From Brevundimonas guildfordensis (GTDB lineage Bacteria > Pseudomonadota > Alphaproteobacteria > Caulobacterales > Caulobacteraceae), in NCBI RefSeq assembly GCF_014836405.1, contig NZ_JACSQU010000002.1:124001-188000 (forward strand): a DNA stretch of 64,000 nt. Reading direction: 5' to 3'. The position numbers were made by a program, and so were the translations under genes. The notes below the pieces were generated by a model, which was not told the origin of the DNA, made no database searches, and saw nothing but the letters and a program-made list of their open reading frames with translations. This document shows positions 1 to 9,537 of this stretch, one piece after another. Each line of letters opens with the position of its first letter. Within the stretch, counting starts at the first letter, position 1.

Positions 1-1235
1 CCTTGGCGCCGATGCGCTCCAGCGCCGCGCCGGTGCGCTCGACCAGATCGACCCCGCGGGCGACCTGGGCCGAGGAGGTGGAGATCAGGGCGCGGATCTC
101 GCCGGACGCTTCGGACGAGCGCTGGGCCAGGGCGCGCACTTCCTGCGCCACCACGGCGAAGCCGCGGCCGGCGTCGCCCGCGCGGGCGGCCTCGACCCCG
201 GCGTTCAGCGCCAGTAGGTTGGTCTGGAAGGCGATCTCGTCGATCAGGCTGGTGAAGCGGGCGATTTCGGTCGAGGATTCGGCGATGGCGTGGATGGCGC
301 TGACCGCATCGCCGACCACCTGGGTCGTGTGCTCGACGTCGGCGCGGGCGGCGGCCAGGGCTTCGGCGGTCTGGCGCGCGCCGTCGGCGGTCGAGGCGAC
401 CTGACGGGCGATGGCGTCGGCCTCGCTGACGGTGCGCTCCAGATTGGCGGCCTGACGCTCGGTGCGGCTGGCCAGGTCCTCGGAGGCGACGGCCAACTGG
501 CTGGAGCCGGCGCTCAGGCTCTCGACGCTGTCGGCAACGGCGCGCACAGCCGTGCGCAGGGCGCGGGTCGCGGCGTGGAAGTCGTTCTGCAGCGAGCGGT
601 ATTGCTCGGGGAAGACCTCGGGGATGGTCACCGACAGGTCGTTGTCGGCCAGGCTATGCAGGGCGGCGCCCAGGGCGCGCACGACCTCGGCCTGACGCGC
701 TTCGGCGGCGGCGTGCTCGGCCTGAACGCGATCGCGCTCTTCCTGCAAGGCGTCCAGATAGATGGAGATGGCCAGTTCCATGTCCAGCATGACCCGCTGG
801 GTCAGTTCGGCCACGGCCTCGGAGGTGATCCGGTCATGCTCGCGTCGGTTGGCGAACAGCTTCCTGGGGCGTTCGACGATGGCGCGGGTGAGGTGGGCCA
901 GGATGACGCTGTAGCCGCCGATGTACCAGCGCGGCTCAAGGCCGATGCGGGCGTGCACCCGGCCGATGGTGCGCACCGAGACGGCGTAGTCCTCGTCGGC
1001 GCGGCCTTCGATGATGGCGTCCCAGTGATGCTGCTGGGCGTTGCTGGCGGCGGCGATATGGCCTTCGTCACGGAAGAAGCGGCGGGTTTCCGGCTCGGCG
1101 CGCACCCGGTCGTAGAAGGCGGCCAGGGCCAGAGGGACGGAGCGGCGCAGCAGGCCCGAGACGACGCTGTAACCGGCGGTCGGCCGTCCCAGCCCCATGA
1201 AATGCATACGGCGGTCGATCTCGTGGGAAGCCATG
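1..1235 (-). CDS. Globin-coupled methyl-accepting chemotaxis protein (3' end cut by window edge)
   Basis: The 411 residues visible start at an ATG ([16 protein letters not shown]) and run off the left edge. Residues about 1-170 look like a protoglobin sensor domain, with the stretch [17 protein letters not shown] typical of haem-binding globin-coupled sensors. After a helical linker comes an MCP signalling domain whose hairpin reads [20 protein letters not shown], followed by [11 protein letters not shown]. No transmembrane segment is seen, so a soluble receptor is likely. Family knowledge suggests oxygen or redox sensing that signals to CheA/CheW. The gene is divergent from ahcY. The extreme C-terminus, with any methylation sites or CheR-binding tail, is not visible. 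Confidence 0.9.
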
Positions 1236-1370
1236 ACGCAAACTCGTTTCAACGACGGGGCGGGGGAGGGCCCAATACCCCTTGTCGCCAAGAGGGTATT
1301 CGTCGGGTTAAGGCGCGATTGCGTAAATTTCCTTAATCGGCGCCCGGGGGCGTGGCTGGGCGGTCATATA

Positions 1371-1388
1371 AAGACATCCTTATGTCTT
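1371..1388. promoter_or_regulatory. Perfect inverted repeat AAGACAT-N4-ATGTCTT upstream of ahcY
   Basis: Seven-base perfect arms at 1371-1377 and 1382-1388 sit 70 bases before the ahcY start, in an AT-rich patch within a GC-rich intergenic region. The size and position fit a dimeric repressor operator. In many proteobacteria methionine-cycle genes are controlled by SAH-responsive ArsR-family regulators; assigning this site to such a regulator is inference. It could also form a short RNA hairpin. Confidence 0.5.
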
Positions 1389-1458
1389 GATTGCCCCGGC
1401 AGCCGCGCCGCGCTATAGCGGCGACGATACCCCGACAGTGGCCGAAAGACATTTCAGC

Positions 1459-2850
1459 ATGACCGACTACATCGTCCGCGACATCTCCCTGGCCGACTTC
1501 GGCAACAAGGAAATCGCCATCGCCGAAACCGAAATGCCGGGCCTGATGGCGCTGCGCGACGAGTACGGCGCCGCCCAGCCGCTGAAGGGCGCGCGCATCG
1601 CCGGCTCCCTGCACATGACCATCCAGACGGCCGTGCTGATCCAGACGCTGGAAGCCCTGGGCGCCGAAGTGCGCTGGGCCTCGTGCAACATCTTCTCGAC
1701 CCAGGACCACGCCGCCGCCGCCATCGCCGCGTCGGGCACGCCGGTGTTCGCCTTCAAGGGCGAGAACCTGGTCGAATATTGGGAATACGCCCACAAGATT
1801 TTCGAATGGGCGGACGGCGGCTATCCGAACCTGATCCTGGATGACGGCGGCGACGCCACCCTGCTGTGCGTGCTGGGTCCGAAGGCCGAGAAGGACGCTT
1901 CCGTCCTCGACAACCCGCAGAACGAGGAAGAGGAAGCCCTCTTCTCGGTCATGAAGCGCTATCTGCAGGAGAAGCCGGGCTTCTACTCGGCCATCCGCGA
2001 CGCCATTGGCGGCGTGTCGGAAGAGACGACCACGGGCGTCCACCGCCTGTATCAGATGGCCGAGCGCGGCGAGCTGCCCTTCCCCGCCATCAACGTCAAC
2101 GACAGCGTTACCAAGTCCAAGTTCGACAACCTGTACGGCTGCCGTGAATCGCTGGTCGACGCCATCCGTCGCGGCACCGACGTCATGCTGTCGGGCAAGG
2201 TGGCGGTGGTCTGCGGCTACGGCGACGTGGGCAAGGGCTCGGCCGCTTCGCTTCGCAACGGCGGAGCCCGCGTGATCGTGACGGAAATCGACCCGATCTG
2301 CGCCCTGCAGGCAGCGATGGAAGGCTATGAGGTCCAGACCCTGGAAGACGTCGCCGACAAGGCCGACATCTTCGTCACCACCACGGGCAACAAGGACGTC
2401 ATCCGCGTCGAGCACATGCGCGCCATGCGCAACAACGCCATCGTCTGCAACATCGGCCACTTCGACTCTGAGATTCAGGTCGCCGGCCTGAAGAACTTCA
2501 AGTGGGACAAGATCAAGGATCAGGTCCACCACGTCGAGTTCCCGGACGGCAAGAAGATCATCCTGCTGTCGGAAGGCCGTCTGGTGAACCTGGGCAACGC
2601 CACGGGCCACCCGTCCTTCGTGATGTCGGCGTCCTTCACCAACCAGACCCTGGCCCAGATCGAGCTTTGGACCAACGCCGCCAAGTACGAGAACAAGGTC
2701 TACACCCTGCCCAAGCACCTGGACGAGAAGGTCGCCTTCCTGCACCTGGCCAAGCTGGGCGCCAAGCTGACGACGCTGAACCCGGAACAGGCCGACTACA
2801 TCAATGTGCCGGTCCAGGGCCCGTTCAAGCCGGAACACTACCGCTACTAA
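1459..2850 (+). CDS. ahcY: Adenosylhomocysteinase (S-adenosylhomocysteine hydrolase)
   Basis: This 463-residue cytosolic NAD-dependent enzyme hydrolyses S-adenosylhomocysteine to adenosine and homocysteine, clearing the by-product of SAM-dependent methylation. Visible signatures are [15 protein letters not shown] near residue 50, [14 protein letters not shown] near 75, the NAD-binding [12 protein letters not shown] near 253, and the family C-terminus KPEHYRY. The length is normal for the family. The ATG at 1459 is chosen because [15 protein letters not shown] matches alphaproteobacterial N-termini; the frame is open further upstream but without homology. The gene appears monocistronic, with a candidate operator upstream and a strong terminator downstream. 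Confidence 0.98.
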   Translation: MTDYIVRDISLADFGNKEIAIAETEMPGLMALRDEYGAAQPLKGARIAGSLHMTIQTAVLIQTLEALGAEVRWASCNIFSTQDHAAAAIAASGTPVFAFKGENLVEYWEYAHKIFEWADGGYPNLILDDGGDATLLCVLGPKAEKDASVLDNPQNEEEEALFSVMKRYLQEKPGFYSAIRDAIGGVSEETTTGVHRLYQMAERGELPFPAINVNDSVTKSKFDNLYGCRESLVDAIRRGTDVMLSGKVAVVCGYGDVGKGSAASLRNGGARVIVTEIDPICALQAAMEGYEVQTLEDVADKADIFVTTTGNKDVIRVEHMRAMRNNAIVCNIGHFDSEIQVAGLKNFKWDKIKDQVHHVEFPDGKKIILLSEGRLVNLGNATGHPSFVMSASFTNQTLAQIELWTNAAKYENKVYTLPKHLDEKVAFLHLAKLGAKLTTLNPEQADYINVPVQGPFKPEHYRY

Positions 2851-2877
2851 GACCGGCTTCAGGTCTGAAAAGCAGAA

Positions 2878-2906
2878 CCCCGCGCTGGCGACAGCGCGGG
2901 GTTTTT
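2878..2906 (+). terminator. Intrinsic terminator of ahcY
   Basis: Nine-base-pair perfect stem CCCCGCGCT/AGCGCGGGG with a six-base loop followed by TTTTT. It ends just before the stop codon of the convergent gene at 2909. Confidence 0.9.
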
Positions 2907-2908
2907 CG

Positions 2909-4045
2909 TTACGCCGCGATATCGCGCGGATCGAACTCGTCCGGTCCGCGTCCCATCAGGCCGGTCTCGAAGTCCATGAAGATGTCGATCAGTTCGTCCA
3001 CGCCGACCGGCGGGGACTTTGGATTGAAGCGGAAGCGCCAGAAGCTGACGATGTGCTGCACTGCGCCCAACTGGTCGCCCAGGCGGGTGAACATGGCGGG
3101 CGCCTCCAGCAGGAAGTCGCGAAACGCCGTCGGATTGCCTTCGCGCGTCAGCCCCGCATAGGCGTCGTCGTAATAGCGCAAGGTGCGGCTGACTTCGTCG
3201 CAGGTGGTCATGATCCGGCCGCGCAGGACCCCGCGCCCGCGCTGGATGTATTCGGCGGCGGCGCGATCGCTGGGGCCGACGGGCTTCACGGTTATCACCT
3301 CGTCGGCGACGTGGACGATGTCGGCCATCAGGCTGCTGAGCGCCCATTTGTAATAGAGGAAGCCCTTCCAGCAGAAGACGCCCTCCTGATACTGCTCCGG
3401 CTCCAGCTTCAGCGTGAGGCGCAGCGCCTCAAGCCGGTCGCCGGGGGCGTTGGAGAGAATTTTCGCCGCCATGCGGGCTGTCGAGCCGGCCGCCACCACG
3501 CCTTCGCCGAGGCTGAGCGTGACCAGGGGTTCGATCTCGCCTTGGACGAACTCCAGCATTCGCTCCAGGTCCGCTTCGCTGAGGGCGAAATAGCAGGCTG
3601 CGGCGTCCACGCCGCCGCGCCGCAACTGCTCGCGCAGCAGGAAGGGATCCAGCGACGGCAATCGGTCCATCAGCCGCAGCGTCTTCAGGTCCGGGTGCTC
3701 GGGGTCGACGCCGAACGCCTCCTGCATGGCCCGCTCGAAGCCGATCTGATTGACGAAGATGAAGCGGCCGCCGGTCTTCAGGTCGGTGCTGTCGATCGGC
3801 ACCACGATCTTGGTCGCGACCTGACGACGTCCGGGGAAGGCGTCGGTCTCGTTGCGCCGCAGCCGGTGCTTGATGATCAGGCAGCGGTTCAGCGCGGGGG
3901 TGCGGAACATCGGGCGCTCCGCCCAGTCATCGGTGTCGCCGTGCTCATCATAGACCTTGAGCAGATTCAACACGCGCGCGGTCGAGGCTGTGCGGCGCAA
4001 ATGTTCGAGATTTCGAATGGCGCGATCGGTCATGGCGACCACCAT
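2909..4045 (-). CDS. Conserved hypothetical protein, function unknown
   Basis: A 378-residue soluble protein with no signal peptide or membrane segment. I do not recognise a family. It is charged and helical. Stretches such as VATKIVVPIDSTDLKTGGRFIFVNQIGF and the C-terminal DELIDIFMDFETGLMGRGPDEFDPRD look well ordered. Codon use matches neighbouring core genes and the frame is uninterrupted over 1.1 kb, so it is a real gene. The start could be the ATG at 4045 or the ATG at 4033 (MTDRAIRN). It stands alone, convergent with ahcY and downstream of the terminated TonB receptor gene. Confidence 0.8.
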   Translation of the reverse strand: MVVAMTDRAIRNLEHLRRTASTARVLNLLKVYDEHGDTDDWAERPMFRTPALNRCLIIKHRLRRNETDAFPGRRQVATKIVVPIDSTDLKTGGRFIFVNQIGFERAMQEAFGVDPEHPDLKTLRLMDRLPSLDPFLLREQLRRGGVDAAACYFALSEADLERMLEFVQGEIEPLVTLSLGEGVVAAGSTARMAAKILSNAPGDRLEALRLTLKLEPEQYQEGVFCWKGFLYYKWALSSLMADIVHVADEVITVKPVGPSDRAAAEYIQRGRGVLRGRIMTTCDEVSRTLRYYDDAYAGLTREGNPTAFRDFLLEAPAMFTRLGDQLGAVQHIVSFWRFRFNPKSPPVGVDELIDIFMDFETGLMGRGPDEFDPRDIAA

Positions 4046-4086
4046 GCCCCCAAAAGGTGACCAAACGGCTTAGTTTGCTGACGGCC

Positions 4087-4121
4087 AAAAAAACGGGCCG
4101 CTTCCCGAAGAAGGCGGCCCG
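4087..4121 (-). terminator. Intrinsic terminator of the TonB receptor gene
   Basis: On the minus strand a GGGCCGC/GCGGCCC stem with a 12-base loop is followed by seven T. It lies about 30 bases after the stop codon of the receptor gene. Confidence 0.85.
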
Positions 4122-4150
4122 GTCAGTCGGGGAGGAAACTGAAGAGGGTA

Positions 4151-6310
4151 TTAGAAGGTCGTCGTCACTGACATCCAAAGCCGGCGGGGCTCCTGGTTGT
4201 TGGCGTACTCCGGCGAATAGGCGACCGGCGTCCCATAGGGAGCCAGGCGCACGAAGTCCTTGTCGAACAGGTTGTAGATGGCCGCGTTGAGCGTCACCCG
4301 GTCGTTGACCTCATACGAGCCGCCGATGTGGAACAGCTCATAGGCCTTGAAGTCGCCCAGGGCGTCGCGGGCGGCGCCTTCGCCGCGCCAGCGCTCGGAG
4401 CGGTATTCGCCGCGCACCCAGGTCGACAGGCGGTCGGTCGGCTGCCAGCGCAGCTGGGCGTTGATCATGTGCTCGGGCGTGTCGGTCAGGGGCTGGCCGG
4501 CCTGCGAGCCGGTCTTCTGCTCGCTGTCGGTGTAGGTGTAGTTGCCGTGCAGGCTCCAGGCGTCGGCGAAGCGCCAGCGCGCGGCGACCTCAAGCCCCTG
4601 GGTCGTGGCCTCATCGATGTTTACGCTCTGGCCGAATTCGGGAATCGCGGACCAGAAGCCGACGTCGGCGCAGCCTGTCTTGGCGTAGTCGCCGGCGTCA
4701 TACTGGGCCTGGCTCAGGCCGAAGGTGCAGTTGGCGATCGGCTGGCCCGAGGCGATCTTGTCCTCGAAATCGTTGCGGAAGACGGTGGCGTTGGCGCGGA
4801 AGGTCGAGCCGTTGTCGAAATAGACGCCGAACTCATAGGCGACGCTCGTCTCCGGGGTCAGGCCGGGGCTGCCGATCAGCGGCAGGGCGCCCTGGCGGCC
4901 GAAGCCGTTGATGCCGGGGGTCAGTTGCTCCAGGCGCGGGGTCTTGTAACCGCCGCTGACGCCGCCCTTCAGCGTCCATTGATCGTCGGCGTTCCACACC
5001 AGATAGGCGCGGGGGCTGACGTGATCGCCAAAGCTGGAATGCTCGTCGTAGCGAAGGCCGAGGGTCAGGGCCAGGTCGTCGCGCAGGCGCCATTCGTCTT
5101 CGGCGAACAGGGCCCACTGCTCGAAGGTGAAGTTGCCGGTCGCCACGCCGTCGATCATCTCGGCGTCCATATACTGGCCGCCGACGGTGAAGGTGTGGTC
5201 GCGCCACTGGCTGTTCAGCTTGGTGTCGAACAGGGTGGTAGTCGTCTCAAGGGTGCGGTCGCCGCCGGCGCCGGGAACGCCGCGGGGGATCAGGCGGCCC
5301 AGAGTCTCGGTCTTGTTGTGCGAGAGGGTGGATTCCAGCGTGCCGAAGCTGAAGCGCCAGTTGTGGGCCAGCAGGTACTGCTCGCGGTTGAACTCCAGGA
5401 AGTCCTTGTAGCCGCCGGCGACGGTGTTGGTTCCCATCTGGCCCTTGGCGTTGTCGTACCACTGGCTGCCCGCGTCGACGTCCAGCCACAGGTCGTGGTC
5501 GGCGTTCGGCGTCAGGCTGAGGCGGGCGCCGAGGGTCCAGATTTCATAGGCGGTGGCGCTGCGGCCGAAGCCGGTGACGTCGACCTCGTCGCCGTTCACG
5601 TCGCGATACTTCAGGTCCGACTGCTCGCGCTCGGACCACGAGCCGCGCAGGGCCAGGCCGAGGCGGTCGGCGATCAGCGGGCCGGAGGCGTAGCCGTTGA
5701 TCCCCCAGAAGTCGCCGAACTCGTCGTCGCCCTGCAGCGTGTAGTTGGCCGAGGCCGAGCCGGTCCAGGCGTCGCCGACCTTGCGGGTGATGATGTTGAC
5801 GACGCCGCCCATGGCGTCCGAGCCGTACAGGGTGGCGACCGGTCCGCGCACCACCTCGACCCGCTCGATGGCCGACACCGGCGGCAGGAAGCTGTTGGCC
5901 GTTTCGTTGAACCCGTTCGGCGTCACGCTGCCGGCCGTGTTCTGGCGGCGGCCGTCGATCAGGATCAGGGTGTAGTCCGGGCCCATGCCGCGGATATTGA
6001 TGGTCTGGCCGCCCGATTTGCCCACGCCTGAGCCGGTGTCCACGCCCTCGATGTTGTTCAGGATCTCGGCGATCGACGTGGCGCGAAGCTCTTCGATCTC
6101 CTCACGCGGGAGCACGCTGATCGAGGCGGGCGCCTGGGTGATCTTCTGTTCGAAGCCAGAGGCGGTGACGACGACGTCGGCGACCTTGTGCGCCTGCTCG
6201 TCCACCACGTCGACGGCCTCTTCGGCCAGGGCGGGCGCGGCGCCCGCGAGAGTCATCATGGCGCTGGCGGCCAGCAGGGACGAGCGGCGGGAAACGCGGA
6301 AGCAGGACAT
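4151..6310 (-). CDS. TonB-dependent outer-membrane receptor, probably siderophore/iron
   Basis: The 719-residue protein starts MSCFRVSRRSSLLAAS with a signal peptide ending near ALA at residue 29. A TonB box-like stretch (ADVVVTA) is followed by the plug domain (about 45-165: SIAEILNNIEGVD, NIRGMGPDYTLILIDGRR, GPVATLYGSDAMGGVVNIIT) and a 22-strand-type barrel ending in a C-terminal Phe (SVTTTF). It should bind a ligand at the cell surface and import it using TonB/ExbBD energy. The plug resembles FepA/CirA-type catecholate receptors. A Fur-like palindrome lies 20 bases upstream of the start, which supports iron regulation. Longer in-frame starts upstream overlap other genes and lack a signal peptide. 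The exact ligand is unknown. Confidence 0.92.
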   Translation of the reverse strand: MSCFRVSRRSSLLAASAMMTLAGAAPALAEEAVDVVDEQAHKVADVVVTASGFEQKITQAPASISVLPREEIEELRATSIAEILNNIEGVDTGSGVGKSGGQTINIRGMGPDYTLILIDGRRQNTAGSVTPNGFNETANSFLPPVSAIERVEVVRGPVATLYGSDAMGGVVNIITRKVGDAWTGSASANYTLQGDDEFGDFWGINGYASGPLIADRLGLALRGSWSEREQSDLKYRDVNGDEVDVTGFGRSATAYEIWTLGARLSLTPNADHDLWLDVDAGSQWYDNAKGQMGTNTVAGGYKDFLEFNREQYLLAHNWRFSFGTLESTLSHNKTETLGRLIPRGVPGAGGDRTLETTTTLFDTKLNSQWRDHTFTVGGQYMDAEMIDGVATGNFTFEQWALFAEDEWRLRDDLALTLGLRYDEHSSFGDHVSPRAYLVWNADDQWTLKGGVSGGYKTPRLEQLTPGINGFGRQGALPLIGSPGLTPETSVAYEFGVYFDNGSTFRANATVFRNDFEDKIASGQPIANCTFGLSQAQYDAGDYAKTGCADVGFWSAIPEFGQSVNIDEATTQGLEVAARWRFADAWSLHGNYTYTDSEQKTGSQAGQPLTDTPEHMINAQLRWQPTDRLSTWVRGEYRSERWRGEGAARDALGDFKAYELFHIGGSYEVNDRVTLNAAIYNLFDKDFVRLAPYGTPVAYSPEYANNQEPRRLWMSVTTTF

Positions 6311-6330
6311 GCGTAGGAGGCCTTCAGAAA

Positions 6331-6345
6331 TGAGAACGCTTCTCA
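6331..6345. promoter_or_regulatory. Candidate Fur operator (TGAGAA-N3-TTCTCA)
   Basis: A perfect six-base inverted repeat with a three-base centre starts 20 bases upstream of the TonB receptor ATG. The arrangement resembles the 7-1-7 palindromes recognised by Fur-family regulators. Placement at an iron-receptor-like gene supports the assignment, which remains an inference. Confidence 0.55.
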
Positions 6346-6451
6346 ACAGCACTCGCAACTGCTTGGCAATAGGGGTGTGCGAATAGGTCGCATTTGCGGC
6401 AGTGGTGCGACACGACTGGCGCGCAAATGCGCCCGGGCCTAAGAAGCGCTC

Positions 6452-6655
6452 ATGGACATCATCGACATCCTGATCCTCATCGTCGTGGCCGCCGTCGCGA
6501 TCACCCTGGGCCTGGGCCTGTACAACCTGCAGCGCGGGGGCGAGGGCGCCGACGTGCGGTCCAACAAGCTGATGCGGTGGCGCGTGGCCCTGCAGGCGGT
6601 GGCGGTGCTGCTGCTGATGATCGGAATGTGGCTGAAGCGCACGCACGCGGGCTGA
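6452..6655 (+). CDS. Small twin-transmembrane protein, HIG1-like
   Basis: The 67-residue protein has two hydrophobic helices (about 4-24 and 45-61) separated by a short charged loop containing LYNLQRGGEGADVRSNKLMRWRV. This layout and the RSNKLMRWR motif match the HIG1/'twin transmembrane protein' family, whose mitochondrial relatives associate with respiratory complexes. It lies 34 bases upstream of the cobalamin adenosyltransferase gene in the same direction and probably shares its transcript, a pairing I recall from other alphaproteobacteria. Its bacterial role is unknown. Confidence 0.8.
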   Translation: MDIIDILILIVVAAVAITLGLGLYNLQRGGEGADVRSNKLMRWRVALQAVAVLLLMIGMWLKRTHAG

Positions 6656-6689
6656 GGCCGGCGGCGGCGGAGACAGGGGAGGGCGCGCC

Positions 6690-7262
6690 ATGGTGACGCT
6701 GAACAAGATCTATACCCGCACCGGGGACGCCGGTCAGACGCGGCTGGCCTCGGGCGCGCCGGTGTCCAAGACCGATCTGCGGGTCGAGGCCTATGGCGGG
6801 GTGGATGAACTGAACGCCGTCATCGGCGTGGCCCGGCTGCACAGCGGCCAGAACGACCGCATCGACGCCATGCTGGGCCGGATTCAGAATGAACTGTTCG
6901 ATCTGGGCGCCGATCTGGCCACGCCGCTGGAGCCCGCGCCCAAGTGGGAGGCCCTGCGCATCATCGCCTCTCAGGTCGAGCGGCTGGAAAGCGAGATCGA
7001 CTGGATGAACGAAAGCCTCAAGCCGCTGGACAGCTTCATCCTGTCAGGCGGTTCGCCGCTGTCGGCGCACCTGCATCTGGCGCGGACCGTCTGCCGCCGG
7101 GCCGAGCGCGACGCCGTGCGGCTGGTCGAAGCGGGCGAGACGGTGAACCCCGAGGCGGTGCGCTATCTGAACCGCCTGTCGGACCATCTGTTCGTGGCGG
7201 CCCGGCGCGCCAACGCCAACGGCGCCGCCGATGTCCTGTGGCGGCCCGGCGCGACGCGCTGA
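6690..7262 (+). CDS. pduO: Cob(I)yrinic acid a,c-diamide adenosyltransferase, PduO type
   Basis: A 190-residue cytosolic enzyme that transfers the adenosyl group of ATP to cob(I)alamin, producing coenzyme B12 for B12-dependent mutases. The ATP-binding N-terminus KIYTRTGDAGQTRLASG, the EAYGGVDELNA motif and the C-terminal helices with RRAERDAVRLVE and YLNRLSDHLFVAARRAN are characteristic of the PduO family. Length is normal. The gene follows the HIG1-like membrane protein and is convergent with the next gene. Confidence 0.93.
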   Translation: MVTLNKIYTRTGDAGQTRLASGAPVSKTDLRVEAYGGVDELNAVIGVARLHSGQNDRIDAMLGRIQNELFDLGADLATPLEPAPKWEALRIIASQVERLESEIDWMNESLKPLDSFILSGGSPLSAHLHLARTVCRRAERDAVRLVEAGETVNPEAVRYLNRLSDHLFVAARRANANGAADVLWRPGATR

Positions 7263-7272
7263 GGCGCGGGCC

Positions 7273-7614
7273 CTACTGCGACTGCAGCGCCTTGACCCGC
7301 TTGCGTTCGGCCTCGGTGGCGGCGCCCCGGGCGCGCTTGTCGGCGGCGATCTGGTCTTCCAGCTTGACCAGGTCGCGGTTGCCCTCAGCCGAGGCTTCGG
7401 CGCGGGACATGCCTTCGGGCCGTTTGGTGATGTCGGGGATATAGATGGGCTGGGCGCAGATGCGCGTCTCCAGGTCGTACCAATAGCCCTTGGCGGCGCA
7501 ACGCTCGCCCGGATCGACCCAGAAACGCTGCAGGATAAACAGCCCCGCCAGCGTCACCGCAAACAGGCTGAAGAAAATAAAGCTGAGGCGACGGATCGTC
7601 AGGAAGCGTTTCAT
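7273..7614 (-). CDS. Membrane-anchored hypothetical protein
   Basis: The 113-residue protein has one N-terminal membrane helix (about 11-29, SFIFFSLFAVTLAGLFIL). A short periplasmic domain follows with two cysteines (GERCAAKGYWYDLETRICAQPIYIPDI) that could form a disulfide, then a charged helical tail. I do not recognise the family. It has a normal ATG start and lies convergent with pduO and divergent from etfBA. Confidence 0.7.
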   Translation of the reverse strand: MKRFLTIRRLSFIFFSLFAVTLAGLFILQRFWVDPGERCAAKGYWYDLETRICAQPIYIPDITKRPEGMSRAEASAEGNRDLVKLEDQIAADKRARGAATEAERKRVKALQSQ

Positions 7615-7739
7615 GCCGGTCTCAATAGATCAAAAACGCGCCCGCGACACGACCGCAGTTCACGTAGCGTTACGTTGACAGGTCGGTCTCGTCGGTCCAA
7701 TCCCTCGGCCGATATTTCGATGACCAAGTGGATAGTCTC

Positions 7740-8504
7740 ATGAAGGTACTCGTCCCGGTGAAACGGGTGATCGACTCCAACGTCAAGGCTCGCGTGAAAG
7801 CGGACCAGACCGGCGTCGACCTGGCCAACGTCAAGATGAGCATGAACCCGTTCGACGAAATCGCCGTCGAAGAGGCCGTGCGTCTGAAGGAAGGCAAGGA
7901 ACACCATGCCGCAGGCACGGCGACCGAGATCGTCGTCGTCTCCATCGGCGTGACCCAGGCTCAGGAAACCATCCGCACCGCCCTGGCCATGGGCGCCGAT
8001 CGCGGCGTCCTGGTGCAGTCGGACACGGACCTGGAGCCGCTGGCCGTCGCCAAGGTGCTGAAGGCCGTGGTCGACGAGGAGAAGCCGGATCTGGTCCTGC
8101 TGGGCAAGCAGTCGATCGACGGCGACAACAATGCGGTCGGTCAGATGCTGGCCGCCCTGCTGGACTGGCCGCAGGCCACCTTCGCCGGCAAGCTGGTCAT
8201 CGAGGGCGGCAAGGCTGTCGTCACCCGTGAAGTCGACGGCGGCCTGCAGACGGTTGCGGCCGACCTGCCCGCCGTGGTCTCGGTCGACCTGCGCCTGAAC
8301 ACGCCGCGCTATGCGTCGCTGCCGAACATCATGAAGGCCAAGAAGAAGGAGATCGCCATGAAGGCGGTCGCCGACTACGGCGTCGATACGGCCGACCGCC
8401 TCAAGGTGCTGAAGGTGACGGAGCCGCCGAAGCGTTCGGCGGGCGTCAAGGTCGCCGATGCGGCCGAACTGGTTTCCAAGCTCAAAGACGCAGGGGTTCT
8501 GTAA
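7740..8504 (+). CDS. etfB: Electron transfer flavoprotein subunit beta
   Basis: The 254-residue beta subunit of the ETF heterodimer, which takes electrons from acyl-CoA and other dehydrogenases and passes them to ETF-ubiquinone oxidoreductase. Family features include [16 protein letters not shown] at the start, the [17 protein letters not shown] segment, [22 protein letters not shown], and the C-terminal RSAGVKV region. The ATG at 7740 is chosen over an in-frame codon four residues earlier because it gives the canonical N-terminus. Its stop TAA shares an A with the etfA start (TAATG), so translation is coupled. Confidence 0.97.
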   Translation: MKVLVPVKRVIDSNVKARVKADQTGVDLANVKMSMNPFDEIAVEEAVRLKEGKEHHAAGTATEIVVVSIGVTQAQETIRTALAMGADRGVLVQSDTDLEPLAVAKVLKAVVDEEKPDLVLLGKQSIDGDNNAVGQMLAALLDWPQATFAGKLVIEGGKAVVTREVDGGLQTVAADLPAVVSVDLRLNTPRYASLPNIMKAKKKEIAMKAVADYGVDTADRLKVLKVTEPPKRSAGVKVADAAELVSKLKDAGVL

Positions 8505-9433
8505 TGGCCGTTCTCGTCATCGCCGACCACGACGGCTCGGCCGTTCGCGACACCACCCACAAGACGGTGACGGCCGCCCTGGCGCTGTCGTCCGACGTGG
8601 ACGTTCTGGTCCTGGGCAAGGGCGCTCAGGGCGTGGCCGACGCCGCCGCCAAGATTTCGGGCGTGCGCAAGGTGCTGCTGGCCGAAGGCGACGCCGTCGC
8701 CCACGGCCTGGCCGAGGCCGTCGAGGCCACCGTCCTGCCGCTGGCCGGTAACTACGACGCCATCCTGACCCCGGCCAACACCGACGGTAAGAACTTCGCG
8801 CCGCGCATCGCCGCCAAGCTGGACGTCGCGCCGATCTCGGACATCGTCGAGGTCGTCTCGGGCGATACCTTCGTGCGTCCGATCTACGCCGGCAACGCGC
8901 TGGAGACGATCCAGTCGGCCGACGCCAAGAAGGTCATCACCGTGCGCCCGACGGCCTTCGCCGCCGCCGCCGAAGGCGGCTCGGCCCCGGTCGAGAGCGT
9001 CGCCGCCGGCGAAGCGCCCAAGACCGCCTTCGTCTCGGAAGAGATGGTCAAGTCGGACCGCCCGGAACTGGGCGCCGCCAAGATCGTCGTTTCGGGCGGC
9101 CGCGCCCTGGGTTCGGCCGAAGAGTTCCACGCCGTGATGGATCCCTTGGCCGACAAGCTGGGCGCCGCCGTCGGCGCCTCGCGCGCGGCGGTCGACGCGG
9201 GCTACGCCCCCAACGACTATCAGGTCGGGCAGACCGGCAAGGTCGTGGCTCCGGCCCTCTACATCGCCATCGGCATCTCGGGCGCCATCCAGCACCTGGC
9301 CGGGATGAAGGACTCCAAGGTGATCGTCGCCATCAACAAGGACGCCGACGCCCCGATCTTCCAGGTCGCCGACTACGGTATCGTGGGCGACTACAAGACC
9401 GTCGTCCCGGAGCTGATGGCCGCTCTGGGCTGA
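8504..9433 (+). CDS. etfA: Electron transfer flavoprotein subunit alpha
   Basis: The 309-residue FAD-binding alpha subunit of ETF. The N-terminal Rossmann-like half begins [16 protein letters not shown]. The C-terminal FAD domain carries [14 protein letters not shown] near residue 190, and [24 protein letters not shown] near 250-275, followed by [13 protein letters not shown]. It forms an operon with etfB with a one-base overlap and ends at a strong terminator. It serves fatty-acid and amino-acid oxidation at the inner membrane. Confidence 0.97.
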   Translation: MAVLVIADHDGSAVRDTTHKTVTAALALSSDVDVLVLGKGAQGVADAAAKISGVRKVLLAEGDAVAHGLAEAVEATVLPLAGNYDAILTPANTDGKNFAPRIAAKLDVAPISDIVEVVSGDTFVRPIYAGNALETIQSADAKKVITVRPTAFAAAAEGGSAPVESVAAGEAPKTAFVSEEMVKSDRPELGAAKIVVSGGRALGSAEEFHAVMDPLADKLGAAVGASRAAVDAGYAPNDYQVGQTGKVVAPALYIAIGISGAIQHLAGMKDSKVIVAINKDADAPIFQVADYGIVGDYKTVVPELMAALG

Positions 9434-9459
9434 GAGCGAGCTTCACGCTGAGTTGGAAG

Positions 9460-9497
9460 CGCGCCGGGCGAGGGATCGTCCGGCGCGTTTTCTTTTT
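9460..9497 (+). terminator. Intrinsic terminator of etfBA
   Basis: Stem CGCGCCGG/CCGGCGCG with a 12-base loop, followed by TTTTCTTTTT. Confidence 0.85.
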
Positions 9498-9537
9498 GCA
9501 CGCCTTCTCTTTCGTCGTCCTCCGGCGAGCGAAGCGA

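Noticed and set aside
1236..1458. SAM or SAH riboswitch in the ahcY leader
   Set aside because: I could not find a recognisable conserved core or pseudoknot; the inverted repeat is a simpler explanation.
1333..2838. Long open frame antisense to ahcY
   Set aside because: High GC removes stops on the opposite strand; the amino-acid pattern is repetitive and low-information, whereas ahcY on the plus strand is certain.
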